Source of the DNA: Chryseobacterium gleum | GTDB taxonomy: Bacteria > Bacteroidota > Bacteroidia > Flavobacteriales_D > Crocinitomicaceae | DNA length: 22,237 nt | NCBI GenBank assembly: GCA_943326825.2 | Contig: CALPUT020000009.1 | Coordinates: 1-22,237, forward strand | Reading direction: 5' to 3' | In this document: piece by piece, positions 1 through 8,800 of the stretch | Layout: every line of letters starts with the position of its first letter | Position numbering within the stretch: the first letter of the stretch is position 1 | Translations under genes and position numbers: made by a program | Notes under the pieces: model-generated | What the model was told of the DNA's origin: nothing | What the model saw: the letters and a program-made list of their open reading frames with translations, nothing else | Databases searched by the model: none

Positions 1-692
1 GCCATATTTGTAACAGCAAATTTGAAAACTGATTTCCCTTCTTGCTTCACATAATGTAATTTATTTTCAACTGTTTCAATTGTTGGAGGATTTGCTGAAC
101 CACCAGCTGGTTGAATTAAAAATTCTCTTCCAGAACCATCCGCTCTTAAAATAAAATCTTGAACTCCTAATCCTTCTTCATTTGGCTCCAACAATACAAC
201 TCCACAACCATCACCAAAGATAATACATGTTGTTCTATCTTCATAATCAATTATAGAAGACATTTTATCAACTCCAATTACTAGAACTTTTTTGTATTTT
301 CCAGTTTCAATAAATTGAGCGCCTGTTGATAAAGCATAAATAAAACCAGAACAAGCTGCAATAAGGTCAAAACCCCAAGCGTTTTTCATTCCTACTTTAT
401 CACAAATTATGTTCGAAGTACTTGGAAATGGATGATCTGGTGTAACTGTTCCAACAATAACTAAATCAATATCCATTGGATCTAAATTCATTTTGGCCAA
501 TAATCCATTAACAGCTTCCACAGCCATGTCAGATGAAGCTCCTTCTTTTTGGATTCTTCTTTCTTTTATACCTGTTCTAGTTGTGATCCATTCGTCTGTT
601 GTATCAACAATTTTTGCTAACTCCTCATTAGACAAAACATAATCGGGAACATATCCGTTTACTCCTGTTATCGCTGCAGTTACTTTTCCCAT
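1..692 (-). CDS. fabH: Beta-ketoacyl-ACP synthase III (FabH), C-terminal part beyond the window
   Basis: Partial gene; the N-terminal 230 residues are present and the 3' end lies off the left edge. FabH starts fatty acid synthesis in the cytoplasm by condensing an acyl-CoA with malonyl-ACP. The N-terminus reads MGKVTAAITGVNGYVP, followed by NEELAKIVDTTDEWI and the TRTGIKERR stretch typical of the family. The nucleophilic cysteine sits in the AACSGF motif at about residue 110. The catalytic His and Asn of the C-terminal half fall outside the window and cannot be checked. The ATG at 690-692 lies three bases after the plsX stop, so the two are surely co-transcribed. This plsX-fabH order with rpmF upstream is common in bacteria. 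I am confident of the family. Confidence 0.95.
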   Translation of the reverse strand, partial: MGKVTAAITGVNGYVPDYVLSNEELAKIVDTTDEWITTRTGIKERRIQKEGASSDMAVEAVNGLLAKMNLDPMDIDLVIVGTVTPDHPFPSTSNIICDKVGMKNAWGFDLIAACSGFIYALSTGAQFIETGKYKKVLVIGVDKMSSIIDYEDRTTCIIFGDGCGVVLLEPNEEGLGVQDFILRADGSGREFLIQPAGGSANPPTIETVENKLHYVKQEGKSVFKFAVTNM

Positions 693-695
693 AAT

Positions 696-1634
696 TTAAT
701 TGAATGCTTCATTTACTTTTGACGCTAAACCAGATTTAGCTACTTCAAAAGCGTGTAATATCATATTTTTTACTGCCACATCATTTGAAATTCCATGACC
801 GATAATCACGTTTCCTTTTACTCCAAGTATTGGTGTTCCACCATAATTTTCGTAATTAAAACGATCAAAATATTCATCTTTAATACCTCTTTTCTTCATC
901 AGGTAAAAAATACCTTCTGCTTCTTTTAGAACAATATTCCCTGTAAAACCGTCGCAAACGATTACATCAGCTTTACCTAAAAATAAATCACGCCCTTCAA
1001 TGTTTCCGACGAAATTAATTTCATCAGACTCAGCCAATAATTTGTATGTTGCAATCGTCAATAAATTTCCCTTTGATTCTTCTTCACCAATACTTAAAAG
1101 GGCAACTTTTGGATTTTCTACACCATAGACATTTTTAGAATATAATGCCCCTAAAAGTGCAAATTGGTATAAAACATCCGGTTTACAATCCGCATTAGAA
1201 CCCACGTCCAATAAAATAGAATTAGATCCATTTATTGTAGGTAATGTAGAAGTAATACATGGACGAATGATCCCAGGAATTGTATTTATTTTGTAGATAG
1301 ATCCTACAAGCATCGCGCCTGTATTCCCTGTACTAGCAAAAGCTTGAATTTGCTTTTCGGCTAATAAATCAAAACCAACTGAAATAGAACTATTCGGTTT
1401 TTGAGGTATCGCACGAGTTGGGTGATCATGCATCGTAATAATATCGGGCGCATGAACAATTTCAAAATCGGTTGGATTCCCTCCAAAATTAGAAAGGCAA
1501 CTCAAGATTACATCTTGGTCACCTATTAATACAATAGTTGTATCTTCTGGAAGCTCTTTCTGGGCAAGAATTGCTCCTGACACATTTGCATCTGGAGCAA
1601 AATCACCACCAAAAATATCAATTCCTATCTTCAT
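696..1634 (-). CDS. plsX: Phosphate acyltransferase PlsX
   Basis: PlsX converts acyl-ACP to acyl-phosphate, the donor for PlsY in the first step of phospholipid synthesis, and works at the membrane surface. The product is about 312 aa, a normal length. It opens with MKIGIDIFGGDFAPDA, a slight variant of the usual 'GGD.aP' start, and carries the conserved ASTGNTGAMLVGS, LLDVGSNADCKP, LLSIGEEESKG and VCDGFTGNIVLK stretches. A TTG codon directly precedes the ATG at 1632-1634 and would add one residue; I chose the ATG. No convincing Shine-Dalgarno is visible. It sits between rpmF (32 bp gap) and fabH (3 bp gap) in one operon, tying ribosome assembly genes to lipid synthesis. Confidence 0.96.
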   Translation of the reverse strand: MKIGIDIFGGDFAPDANVSGAILAQKELPEDTTIVLIGDQDVILSCLSNFGGNPTDFEIVHAPDIITMHDHPTRAIPQKPNSSISVGFDLLAEKQIQAFASTGNTGAMLVGSIYKINTIPGIIRPCITSTLPTINGSNSILLDVGSNADCKPDVLYQFALLGALYSKNVYGVENPKVALLSIGEEESKGNLLTIATYKLLAESDEINFVGNIEGRDLFLGKADVIVCDGFTGNIVLKEAEGIFYLMKKRGIKDEYFDRFNYENYGGTPILGVKGNVIIGHGISNDVAVKNMILHAFEVAKSGLASKVNEAFN

Positions 1635-1666
1635 CAAGAAGAAAATTATTTTCTATTAACAGTTAA

Positions 1667-1858
1667 TTAAACTGCAACTTCTTTTTCTGCTACGACTCTA
1701 CCTTTGTAATAAAGTTTCCCTTCATGCCAGTGAGCATGGTGAAACAAATGTGGTTGTCCTGTCGTTGGGCAAGTCGCAATATTATCAGCTACTGCTTTAA
1801 AATGCGTTCTTCTTTTATCTCTTCTTGTAGTCGAGATTCTGCGTTTTGGATGTGCCAT
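1667..1858 (-). CDS. rpmF: Large ribosomal subunit protein bL32
   Basis: A 63-aa basic protein of the 50S subunit. It begins MAHPKRRISTTRRDKRRTH, the classic L32 start. The usual zinc ribbon of L32 needs four cysteines; here only one Cys remains (CPTTGQPHLF), and the second pair is replaced by the His-rich HHAHWHEG segment. From memory this zinc-poor form is usual in Flavobacteriia and is not a defect. The gene lies 19 bp after the DUF177 gene and 32 bp before plsX, the standard DUF177-rpmF-plsX order. Identification is firm. Confidence 0.97.
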   Translation of the reverse strand: MAHPKRRISTTRRDKRRTHFKAVADNIATCPTTGQPHLFHHAHWHEGKLYYKGRVVAEKEVAV

Positions 1859-1877
1859 CTTACTTTATTTATGCTTT

Positions 1878-2486
1878 TTAATTCAAATTTTTCAATATAG
1901 ACCATCTTGGATCTATATCATCGTTATTATTGTCGTCGTCATCTTCTTCTTCAGAATCATCTTCATCATCATCCTCGTCGAAGTCTTCGTCATCAAAATC
2001 TTCATCATCAAAATCATCGTCATCGTCATCTTCGTTTGCATTCACTACATACTTATCTAACAATTCCAACATTTCTGGGTTACATTCTCCTTGTTCATGA
2101 ACTACCCTTACAGGTAATGAAACTGAGATTAACTCATAAATATTCATTTTTACATCAAGCTCATACGCTTCAAAATCTAAAACAACCAATGCTTCGTCAT
2201 CTGTTAAATCTCCACCAAATTTGTAAACAATTTGATATTCCCCTTCAACTTCTTCTTCAATAGGATCTGTACATCTATCACAACTTGTAGTAACAAGTCC
2301 TTCAACATGAAAAACACCTATTAGCATTGTTTCTTTTTTTTCCAATTCTAAACGCACGTGAACCTTTCCACTTTGTATAATTGAATATTCTATATCATCA
2401 AAGAACGTGTCCGAAATTTCAAATTCAAATATATGAAAACCAATCTTTAAACCAACAAATGGTATTATATATTCGTGTTTCGACAT
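1878..2486 (-). CDS. DUF177 (YceD-like) protein with long acidic tail
   Basis: A 202-aa protein of the DUF177/YceD family, which is nearly always encoded beside rpmF and in plants and bacteria is linked to 23S rRNA accumulation. Residues 1-150 hold the conserved core, with the Cys pair in TTSCDRC (C69, C72) and the HEQGEC segment (H130, C135). Residues 152-191 are almost purely Asp/Glu with a little Phe, Ser and Asn, including repeats of FDDED. The family signature DPRWSILKNL closes the protein. The ATG at 2484-2486 follows a -7-like box by about 23 bases, so this is probably the first gene of the rpmF-plsX-fabH operon. The acidic tail is longer than I would expect. Biochemical role is inferred only from family and context. 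Confidence 0.92.
   Translation of the reverse strand: MSKHEYIIPFVGLKIGFHIFEFEISDTFFDDIEYSIIQSGKVHVRLELEKKETMLIGVFHVEGLVTTSCDRCTDPIEEEVEGEYQIVYKFGGDLTDDEALVVLDFEAYELDVKMNIYELISVSLPVRVVHEQGECNPEMLELLDKYVVNANEDDDDDDFDDEDFDDEDFDEDDDEDDSEEEDDDDNNNDDIDPRWSILKNLN
1914..2033 (-). repeat. Trinucleotide-type GAT/GAC/GAA repeat encoding the DUF177 acidic tail
   Basis: Low-complexity tract of about 120 bases encoding residues 152-191 of the DUF177 protein. On the plus strand it is a run of TCATC, TCGTC and TTCTTC units. A 15-bp unit coding FDDED is repeated in frame with small changes. Such tracts are prone to in-frame slippage, which would change tail length without breaking the gene. The plus-strand open frame across it (His/Leu-rich) is an artefact of this composition. 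Confidence 0.85.
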
Positions 2487-2509
2487 ACTTTTATCCTAAA
2501 ATCGGACTG

Positions 2510-2517
2510 CAAAGTTA
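2510..2517 (-). promoter_or_regulatory. Probable -7 promoter box for the DUF177-rpmF-plsX-fabH operon
   Basis: The minus strand reads TAACTTTG, a full match to the Bacteroidota -7 consensus TAnnTTTG, about 24 bases upstream of the DUF177 ATG. The expected TTTG at -33 is not seen at the right spacing; only a TTAA-rich stretch is there. The position gives a short leader of roughly 17 bases, which is usual in this phylum. Supported by motif only. Confidence 0.55.
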
Positions 2518-2530
2518 ACATTTTTAACTG

Positions 2531-2566
2531 AAAATTGTTAATATCTATCAACTTTTTAACAATTTT
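2531..2566 (-). terminator. AT-rich inverted repeat after pdxA, possible weak terminator
   Basis: AAAATTGTTAA (2531-2541) pairs perfectly with TTAACAATTTT (2556-2566) across a 14-base loop. It lies 54 bases after the pdxA stop and just upstream of the DUF177 promoter box. Only four T follow on the minus strand and the stem has almost no GC, so terminator function is uncertain; an operator for the downstream promoter is the alternative. Confidence 0.3.
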
Positions 2567-2619
2567 TTATTTGTAATGTATTTTGAAGCCCTTTTTTTAA
2601 CTTAATTTACTACAAAATA

Positions 2620-3720
2620 TTAATCCAAAGAACCTGCTCGCTTTTTCTCTGGAGCTTGTATTTTTAAAGGATTTGCTGTGATTTCTTTTCTCAATTTTTG
2701 CTGACGAAAAATATCCATTGCTAAATAGATAGCATTTCGCATAGATTGAGAAGAAGCAATACCTTGACCAACAATATCAAACGCAGTTCCATGATCTGGA
2801 GATGTTCTAACAACGGGAAGACCTGCTGTAAAATTAACTCCTTCATCAAAAGAAATTGCTTTAAAGGGAATTAATCCTTGATCGTGATACATTGCTAAAA
2901 CAGCATCGTATTGAAACATAGAAGAAGATCCGAAAAATCCATCTGCAGGAAATGGTCCAACTGCGATTACATTGTTTTGTTCTTTTGCTTTATTGATTGC
3001 AGGTAAAATAAGCTCCAAATCTTCTGTACCCATTTTGCCGTTTTCACCAGCATGAGGATTTAATCCTAAAACCGCAATTTTTGGTCGTGTTATTCCAAAA
3101 TCATTTTTCAAGGATTTTTCAACTGCTAAAATCTTATTGTATATTTTATCAATAGATAATGAACCACTTACTTCATTGATTGGAATATGTGTTGTCACCA
3201 AAGCTACTCTAAGTGTATCACTTACCATCATCATTAATGCTTCATCCATCCCAGCCATTTCAGCTAAGTATTCAGTATGTCCAGGGAATTTAAAACCCGT
3301 TTTTTTCATTGCCTCTTTTGAAATTGGAGCTGTTACTAAAACATCAATTTTTCCAGAAGCTAAATCATTTGTAGCAGCTTCTAAGGACATTAAAGCAAAC
3401 TTCCCTCCTATTTCTGTTGCTTTACCCAGTTCAAAAGGGATTTCTTCATTCCAAACATTGATAACATTCACTTTTTTATTATGTATCTCGTCTGCATCTT
3501 TGCATGACTGGTACATAAAATCTGGAAGTTTGATTGCTTTTTTATGATAAGAAATTGTTTTCGTTGATGCATAAATCACAGGAGTACAATCGACTAAAAT
3601 TTGTGAATCACTTAGTGCTTTAATAACAACTTCAGGACCAATTCCATTAATATCTCCAATGGAAATTCCAACTCTGACAGGACTAGCTGTCGCTAATTCT
3701 CTTTCTTTATCTTTATCCAT
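2620..3720 (-). CDS. pdxA: 4-hydroxythreonine-4-phosphate dehydrogenase PdxA
   Basis: PdxA oxidises 4-phosphohydroxy-L-threonine with NAD in the DXP-dependent pathway to pyridoxal phosphate; PdxJ uses the product. The 366-aa length is slightly above the E. coli enzyme (about 330) because of extra residues at the N-terminus and a short basic tail. Visible family marks are GISIGDINGIGPEV at 18-31, PGHTEYLA at 146-153, and three histidines that match the known metal ligands: H178 in TTHIP, H223 in NPHAGENG and H279 in AMYHDQG. RTSPDHGTAFDI at 305-316 is also conserved. The ATG overlaps the pepA stop (TAATG), so translation is probably coupled to pepA. A 133-bp gap separates it from the DUF177 gene downstream. 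Confidence 0.96.
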   Translation of the reverse strand: MDKDKERELATASPVRVGISIGDINGIGPEVVIKALSDSQILVDCTPVIYASTKTISYHKKAIKLPDFMYQSCKDADEIHNKKVNVINVWNEEIPFELGKATEIGGKFALMSLEAATNDLASGKIDVLVTAPISKEAMKKTGFKFPGHTEYLAEMAGMDEALMMMVSDTLRVALVTTHIPINEVSGSLSIDKIYNKILAVEKSLKNDFGITRPKIAVLGLNPHAGENGKMGTEDLELILPAINKAKEQNNVIAVGPFPADGFFGSSSMFQYDAVLAMYHDQGLIPFKAISFDEGVNFTAGLPVVRTSPDHGTAFDIVGQGIASSQSMRNAIYLAMDIFRQQKLRKEITANPLKIQAPEKKRAGSLD

Positions 3721-5126
3721 TATTTGTAGTTTTTCACAAAGTTCAACAATAAACGAACTCCAGAACCTGTTCCACCTTTTCCTTTGTAATCAACTGGAGC
3801 ATCTAACCAAGCTGGACCAGCAATATCCATGTGAATATATGGTGCTTTAACAAAATGTTCTAAGAATTTTCCTGCTGTAATCATTCCTGCATTTGCACCA
3901 CCAATATTTTTTAAATCAGCAATTGGAGATTTCATCTCTTCGTAATATTCATCCCAGAAAGGAAAACGAACCACTCTTTCGAATTCTTCATTTCCTGCTT
4001 TTTCTAATTGATTGAAATATTTATCATCTGCATTTCCCATAATGATTGAAGCATGATGACCAATTGCTCTTAACGCTGCTCCAGTTAATGTTGCAGCATC
4101 AATTACTAATTCCGGATCGAATTTTTTAGAATAAGCCAACGCATCTCCTAAAATCATCCTTCCCTCTGCATCTGTATTCAATACTTCAACAGTTGTTCCA
4201 TCATACATCGTTACGATGTCACCAGGTGCGTATGCATTCAATCCTGGACGATTATCCGTAGCAGGAACTAAAGCAATAATATGTGTTTTCACATTGTTTA
4301 AAGCTGCTGCATAAACCGCTCCAACTACACATGCTGCTCCAGCCATATCGCTTTTCATACAATCCATTGAACCGGGAGTTGGTTTCAAACTTAAACCACC
4401 TGTATCATAAACAACACCTTTTCCAACTAATACGATTGGTTTTTTGTTTGATGGTTTCTTCGGTTTGTATTCTACAATTGTAAAAGTAGGTGGATCAATT
4501 GAACCTTTATTTACAGCTAATAAACCTCCCATTTTCAACGCTTCAATTTTAGATTTCTCTAAAATTTGAACTGTTATTGGTGCCTCTTTTGCTAAAGCTT
4601 CAATTTGTTCGCTTAATTGCACTGCATTTAAATGAGAAACTGGTTCATTCACCATATCTCTTGCCCAAAAAACAGCTTTGATTGTATTGTTTAATTCTTC
4701 AATTCGTTTAGTACTAACAGCCTCTCCAACAAGAATTGCAGTTAATTTATTCGCTTGTTTTGAAGCATCTTTCAAATATTTGATGAATTGATAATTTGAA
4801 TATGCAATTCCTTCAGCAACATTTAATGCTTCACTTTCTTCTCCAATTACTTGAACTTTTACAGCTTCTTTTCCTATTAATTTTTGAACTGCCGAACCTG
4901 CAACTCTTAATTTCTCTGCATCTTGATCTCCTTTAATAAAGTAAGCAATACTATCAGCACTTTTTAAATAGTCTGATTTTTTATCACTTTTCAAGAAAAC
5001 TTTAAGGAAATCTCCTAAAATTACCGGTAACTCTTTAATATCAGCGTTTCCAGTTAATGATTTTTTTGTGCCAACGATAACGAGATGTTGTGTACTTTCT
5101 AATTTTGTATATTTCTGTATGTACAT
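3720..5126 (-). CDS. pepA: M17 leucyl aminopeptidase
   Basis: A cytosolic dinuclear-metal aminopeptidase that removes N-terminal residues, often Leu, from peptides. The 468 residues split into a variable N-terminal domain (about 1-150) and the catalytic C-terminal domain. The signature NTDAEGRMILGDAL is at 317-330. Residues matching the metal ligands of the family are K236, D241, D260, D319 and E321, and the catalytic Lys and Arg match K248 and R323. No signal peptide is present. The ATG at 5124-5126 lies about 23 bases below a good promoter and the stop overlaps pdxA by one base, so pepA-pdxA form an operon. Some M17 proteins also bind DNA; nothing here tests that. Confidence 0.95.
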   Translation of the reverse strand: MYIQKYTKLESTQHLVIVGTKKSLTGNADIKELPVILGDFLKVFLKSDKKSDYLKSADSIAYFIKGDQDAEKLRVAGSAVQKLIGKEAVKVQVIGEESEALNVAEGIAYSNYQFIKYLKDASKQANKLTAILVGEAVSTKRIEELNNTIKAVFWARDMVNEPVSHLNAVQLSEQIEALAKEAPITVQILEKSKIEALKMGGLLAVNKGSIDPPTFTIVEYKPKKPSNKKPIVLVGKGVVYDTGGLSLKPTPGSMDCMKSDMAGAACVVGAVYAAALNNVKTHIIALVPATDNRPGLNAYAPGDIVTMYDGTTVEVLNTDAEGRMILGDALAYSKKFDPELVIDAATLTGAALRAIGHHASIIMGNADDKYFNQLEKAGNEEFERVVRFPFWDEYYEEMKSPIADLKNIGGANAGMITAGKFLEHFVKAPYIHMDIAGPAWLDAPVDYKGKGGTGSGVRLLLNFVKNYK

Positions 5127-5148
5127 ACTTCTATTTTTTGAATATGTA

Positions 5149-5178
5149 CAAATTTACATTTTTAAAGGTTACAACAAA
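5149..5178 (-). promoter_or_regulatory. Promoter of pepA-pdxA, Bacteroidota type
   Basis: On the minus strand TTTG (5178-5175) is followed after 18 bases by TAAATTTG (5156-5149). This fits the -33/-7 pattern TTTG-N19-21-TAnnTTTG, with the spacing one base short. The predicted start of transcription, about seven bases on, gives a leader near 16 bases before the pepA ATG. Confidence 0.6.
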
Positions 5179-5201
5179 TAGCTAATTTGAATCATTCGTA
5201 A

Positions 5202-5756
5202 TTAATTTGCTGATTTTCTTTTATCAAATTCAACCAATAATTCATTTAACTTTGAAAATCGCTTCCATGCAGTTAATTCAATATTGATATTGGTAACTAT
5301 TGTCTTTTTTTGAAGTAAATGATAGATGCGTTGTTTGCCTAAAAATGTTCCGTTTTTCTCTTCGAATGTAACATTGAATTCATTTGAAGGAATTGAAATA
5401 GTGGATAATTTTCCGTTCAATGTATTAATGATTGAAAACTCTACCAAATCATTTTGAAAATCAATTTCAACTAGCATACCCATTTTATAGGATTTGAAAA
5501 GTCGTTTTGAGTAAAAATAGATTCCTACAATAGAAAGTAAAATATTAATAATGTTGTAATCATTAATGAAAACAAGTATTGGCGGATATTTGTTTCCTGA
5601 CCAAGCAAAACATGGATAGGTAAAAACAAGTAAAATACCAACCATCCAAGCCAGCATTAGAACCACCGAATATTTAATGATTAGGGTAAGATATCCATCT
5701 GTTAGTTCATGGAATTGCTCTTCAATTGTAAATTTCATAGTAAATAGAGTTAGCAT
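5202..5756 (-). CDS. Small membrane protein with two helices, function unknown
   Basis: I do not recognise a named family. The 184-aa product has two hydrophobic segments, about 24-47 (KYSVVLMLAWMVGILLVF) and 60-82, joined by a short loop with Cys and Trp. A soluble C-terminal domain of about 100 residues follows, rich in beta-type alternation (LVEIDFQNDLVEFSII...) and ending in a helix (FSKLNELLVEFDKRK). This layout resembles bacterial PH-like membrane proteins, but that is only an inference from shape. Two starts are possible: ATG at 5754-5756 and ATG at 5736-5738 (MKFTIEEQFHEL). The sequence before the first, GAAGAGTTAA, has a weak Shine-Dalgarno look. It lies 80 bp downstream of the giant repeat gene on the same strand and may belong to its operon. 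Confidence 0.7.
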   Translation of the reverse strand: MLTLFTMKFTIEEQFHELTDGYLTLIIKYSVVLMLAWMVGILLVFTYPCFAWSGNKYPPILVFINDYNIINILLSIVGIYFYSKRLFKSYKMGMLVEIDFQNDLVEFSIINTLNGKLSTISIPSNEFNVTFEEKNGTFLGKQRIYHLLQKKTIVTNINIELTAWKRFSKLNELLVEFDKRKSAN

Positions 5757-5836
5757 TTAACTCTTCGCTCAGAGTAAATATAAAAAAATTTACTGAAATT
5801 TTTAAATTAAATCACTAACAATAATTTATCAATCGC

Positions 5837-8800
5837 TTACTCTTCTTCCTCTACTGGTTCTTCAGAATTCTCACCATCTTCTTTCTCTACTTCTGACCAA
5901 TCTACATCATAAAATTCACGATTCATTGATTTACCTAAATGGTAATTCGTAATGATAATATCCAATAATTTTTCTTTTACTTTGATCGTTTCTTCGATGT
6001 CTGGTAAATTTGGATTTAAACAGATATCTCCTAAATACTTCGTTTTAGATAAATCTCCTCCCAACCATCTTCCGTCACGTTTACCATTTACATATGTTCC
6101 AACTTGGTTTAATTTACCAAATGGATCGTAAAATTTCCAAACTCCTGCTGGAAGACCATTTTTCATCAATCCTTCGCTTTGTAAAGTCCCATTATCATAA
6201 TGATTTTTCACGTAACCATTAATCGCATTTGCAGATGGTTTCTCCCAGAACGAATAGAACTGGCGAATTTCATAGTGATCACTGTGAGAACAATCATACT
6301 TCTCATACTTTTCAATTATGTAGCTTTTAGAAATTAAGTTACCTAAAGTATCTAATTGAGAATAAATTCCTTTTGAGTTAAAAGAGATCGAATCATTTAA
6401 TTTAATAATCGAATCAAAATAATTTACTTCATACAATGCTTTTCCATAGTAATCGTAATATTTCCACAATCCTTTTTTCTTACCTTTCGACATCCCGCCA
6501 TCTCTTGCAATTGTATCATTAGGATAGTATTTTGTTAAATGATAATTGACATTGCTTTTATTTACCAAACTAGGACGGCCATAATAAGGTTTTTCATAGT
6601 ACTCCATACCAATACCATGATCTGACAATACTTTGTCTAAGGATTGAGAACTTGTTATATCCGATGGTCGGAAGTAAATTGAATCTTTCCAATCAAATGT
6701 ATAACGAACGCTTAATTCGTTTTCTTCCCAAATTTTTTCTTCAATTGGATATGAATATAAGAATTTGACATAATGATATTTCGTTCCTAATGAATCATAT
6801 GCTTCATAATCATCGATTGGTTGTCCATTTAAGAAAAAACCTCTTTTAGCAACTTTCCCATTGATATGATACGCTTTTGATTCTCCTTGTAAAGCGCCAT
6901 TTTGGAAATTCAAACTATACAAAAGTGTTGTATCTATATCTGGCAATGTTAAATACGTTTCTAAATAACCATCCAAAGCACCTTCACTATAATTACTCTT
7001 AGTGAAAACAAGTTTGTTTCTTTCTAAAGCTAGACCATGATTGAAATCATTCAAGTAATTTTCTCTTTGTTCGATTTCTCCTTTCCAGTTAAAACGATGA
7101 AATTCTCCTTGTTTCAATCCTTTTTTGTAATTCGTTGTGGTTTCTAAAAAGTGAGTTTTCTTTTTTGGAAGTACTTCCCAAGGAGTTGTTTCTTCATAAT
7201 ATTCTTCATCTTCCTTTGCTACTGGTTCAGCGTAGGAATATGTCTTCAATACACCATCAATTTGGCCATTTAAAAACGGCACTTCAAATAACAACTTTCC
7301 AAATTGATCTCTTACTTTCCATACGCCTTCTGGTTTACCATTTAAATACTTCCCTTCTATATTTTTTGAAAAAACTGGAATATCCTTTTCTTTGATTTTT
7401 GGGGCTTTATTCTCTTCATCATATTCTTCCTCATAATATTGATCTTGGTATAATTGAGGTTGATAAATATATTCTGAAAAGAAAGGAAGTAATGAGAAAG
7501 TAACTTGTTCAAAATTACTACTACTCAATTCACTTGCGTCGATAATGTTATAAATGTATTCGTATTTTGATTTGCCTGTTTCCTTATATTTTGCGTAATC
7601 AGAAATTAATTTATCGCTAAACGAATTCGTACTTGGGAAAGCTATATTAATTGATTTATTTAATTTAACTTTTGGTGTTTTTGCATTCAATTGAACGACA
7701 ATTTTACCTGAAAATGGAATTGATTCTTTAAATAAGATATCATCTGTTGCTACATCAAAATTTGTTTCAAACTCATTAACGCTATTGATTGGAATTGAAT
7801 CTCTAACATCAAAATTATTATATTGACTTGCAGATTGATTAGATTTTAAAGTTAAATTTTGAAAATGAAAGTGTTTGAATCCCGTCCAATTATCAAATTT
7901 TTCACCGAAAATAACTTCTTGATTATTAAGATTTGTTCCATTTATAGAATACCCATTCATTTTTAATAAGTGTTCCCTTGGAAAATAGATTCTAGAATAT
8001 AAAATAGAAGTATCTTCTCTACTCCAAGATTTCCAAAGAATTACTGAATCCACTTCTGTGAAAAAACGAATAGAATCCATTTTATCATATTCAAAAAATT
8101 CTCGATAGTTATAAGCTTTAACTTCTAAGCCATCAATAATAAATGTTTTGAAAGTTACAGGTTCAAATCTCATTCTTTTATAGTCACCCCATGAATCAAA
8201 GATAATTTCATGAAATAACTTCCCATCGTAATCGTAGATGGTTTGTAAAAATTGATTTGAATCAGGTAAATAAGTAACAATATCATATGGTTTTCCATTA
8301 TCCCAAAAGATTGTATCTTCTTTCAATAATTTTCCATCTTTGAATTCATAACGAAACATTAATTGACCATTTGGATAATGGCGCTCATATATTCCTTTGT
8401 ATTTAAAAGAAAAACCTAAACTGTCAATTGCTTTTCCTCGTTTAATGTATTTCTCTTTTTCAGCGTCATAAATTTCATGGATATAATTAATTCCTTCTTC
8501 AGGATAATATTCATCTTCCATATAATCTCCCTCCTCTTCATAGTTGTAATCATCTTCATCTCCTTCAACATAATCATCTTCTGATTCTGTTTGTTTTGTG
8601 AAATTAATCTCAGCTAAATCTATTGATAAGTCATAAGGTGGGTAGGTATATTCAAAATTATAACCTTCGATATCTGTTTCATCGGCATTAATTAATCTGA
8701 ATCGAACAATTGGTTGTTTCACCACTTTCTTTTTATCTTCAATCGTATATTCAGCTGTAACTATTTTATTATCTCTTTCAATAATTTCATTAAAATCGTC

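Noticed and set aside
1635..1637. TTG as start of plsX
   Set aside because: An ATG follows at once and gives the conserved MKIGIDIFGGD start.
1667..1858. Loss of zinc cysteines in L32 as a gene defect
   Set aside because: The replaced segment is ordered and, as far as I recall, typical of flavobacterial L32 proteins.
1907..2263. Plus-strand open frame of 118 codons rich in His and Leu
   Set aside because: It is the complement of the DUF177 acidic tract; the His/Leu bias comes from the triplet repeat and DUF177 is a solid gene.
5773..5794. AGTAAAT/ATTTACT inverted repeat after the giant repeat gene
   Set aside because: The stem is only seven AT-rich base pairs and no T-run follows it on the minus strand.
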